Part shown: positions 15,252 through 15,306 of the stretch, in pieces
Layout: the number at the start of each line of letters is the position of its first letter
Numbering within the stretch: the stretch's first letter is position 1
Assembly (NCBI GenBank): GCA_948468465.1
Contig: CAOKJJ010000122.1
Location: 1-15,306 of the forward strand
Direction of reading: 5' to 3'
DNA: 15,306 bases
DNA from: an uncultured Eubacterium sp.
GTDB lineage: Bacteria > Bacillota_A > Clostridia > Lachnospirales > Lachnospiraceae
Made by a program: the position numbers and the translations under genes
Notes under the pieces: generated by a model
Told to the model about the DNA's origin: nothing
Database searches by the model: none
The model's input: only the letters and a program-made list of their open reading frames with translations

Positions 15252-15306
15252 TTAGGAACTTAAAAACAATTTCTTGCGCAAAATGGCAAAATTTTAATAC
15301 TATGCA
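15252..15306. repeat. Probable partial copy of the dispersed palindromic repeat, cut by the window end
   Basis: It begins TTAGGAACT and contains CTTGCGCA after a further A/T-rich 12 nt. The complement of the right arm of the 165-bp element has AGGAACT and CTTGCGCA in the same order, with a longer A/T-rich spacer. The rest lies outside the window. Confidence 0.35.

Overview
The window reads as chromosomal DNA of a low-to-moderate-GC Gram-positive anaerobe, most likely a gut Lachnospiraceae/Clostridia member. This is inferred from strong AGGAGG ribosome binding sites, a LicT-type antiterminated beta-glucoside PTS operon, an Mgl sugar ABC operon with a lipoprotein binding protein, and a wall-binding transglutaminase. 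I cannot name a species.

Layout. 1-726 (+): 3' part of an ABC-2 type permease. 894-1316 (-): small two-TM protein of unknown function. 1317-1707: intergenic stretch with a 165-bp near-perfect palindrome that looks like a MITE-like repeat; related copies or fragments lie at 2963-3010, 4447-4457 and 15252-15306. 1708-2589 (-): secreted or anchored transglutaminase-like protein with wall-binding-type repeats. 2677-2946 (-): small acidic lipoprotein. 3105-4313 (-): MFS transporter with its own strong promoter. 4526-8797 (-): licT-bglP-bglA operon, headed by a LicT RNA-antiterminator (RAT) site overlapping a terminator. 9077-9412 (-): XRE regulator. 9568-10296 (+): compact ABC/AAA-type ATPase. 10515-15195 (+): mglB-mglA-mglC sugar ABC transporter operon.

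How the genes work together. The bgl operon imports and phosphorylates beta-glucosides (BglP EIIBCA) and hydrolyses the 6-phosphate (BglA). LicT is fed by the PTS and lets transcription pass the leader terminator when substrate is present. The mgl operon should bind galactose, glucose or methyl-galactoside outside the membrane (MglB) and import it through MglC using MglA ATPase.

The most striking observation is in mglB. Compared with the E. coli galactose/glucose-binding protein (recalled from memory), this MglB is circularly permuted. The segment equivalent to the E. coli N-terminus, with sugar-binding Asp14 and Phe16, lies at the C-terminus. The mature chain starts at the strand bearing Asn91, after an Ala/Asp/Gly-rich linker. 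Nearly all sugar- and calcium-binding residues are kept. In the same operon, MglC carries an extra cytoplasmic coiled-coil-rich N-terminal domain of about 215 residues. Together these suggest a remodelled Mgl transporter.
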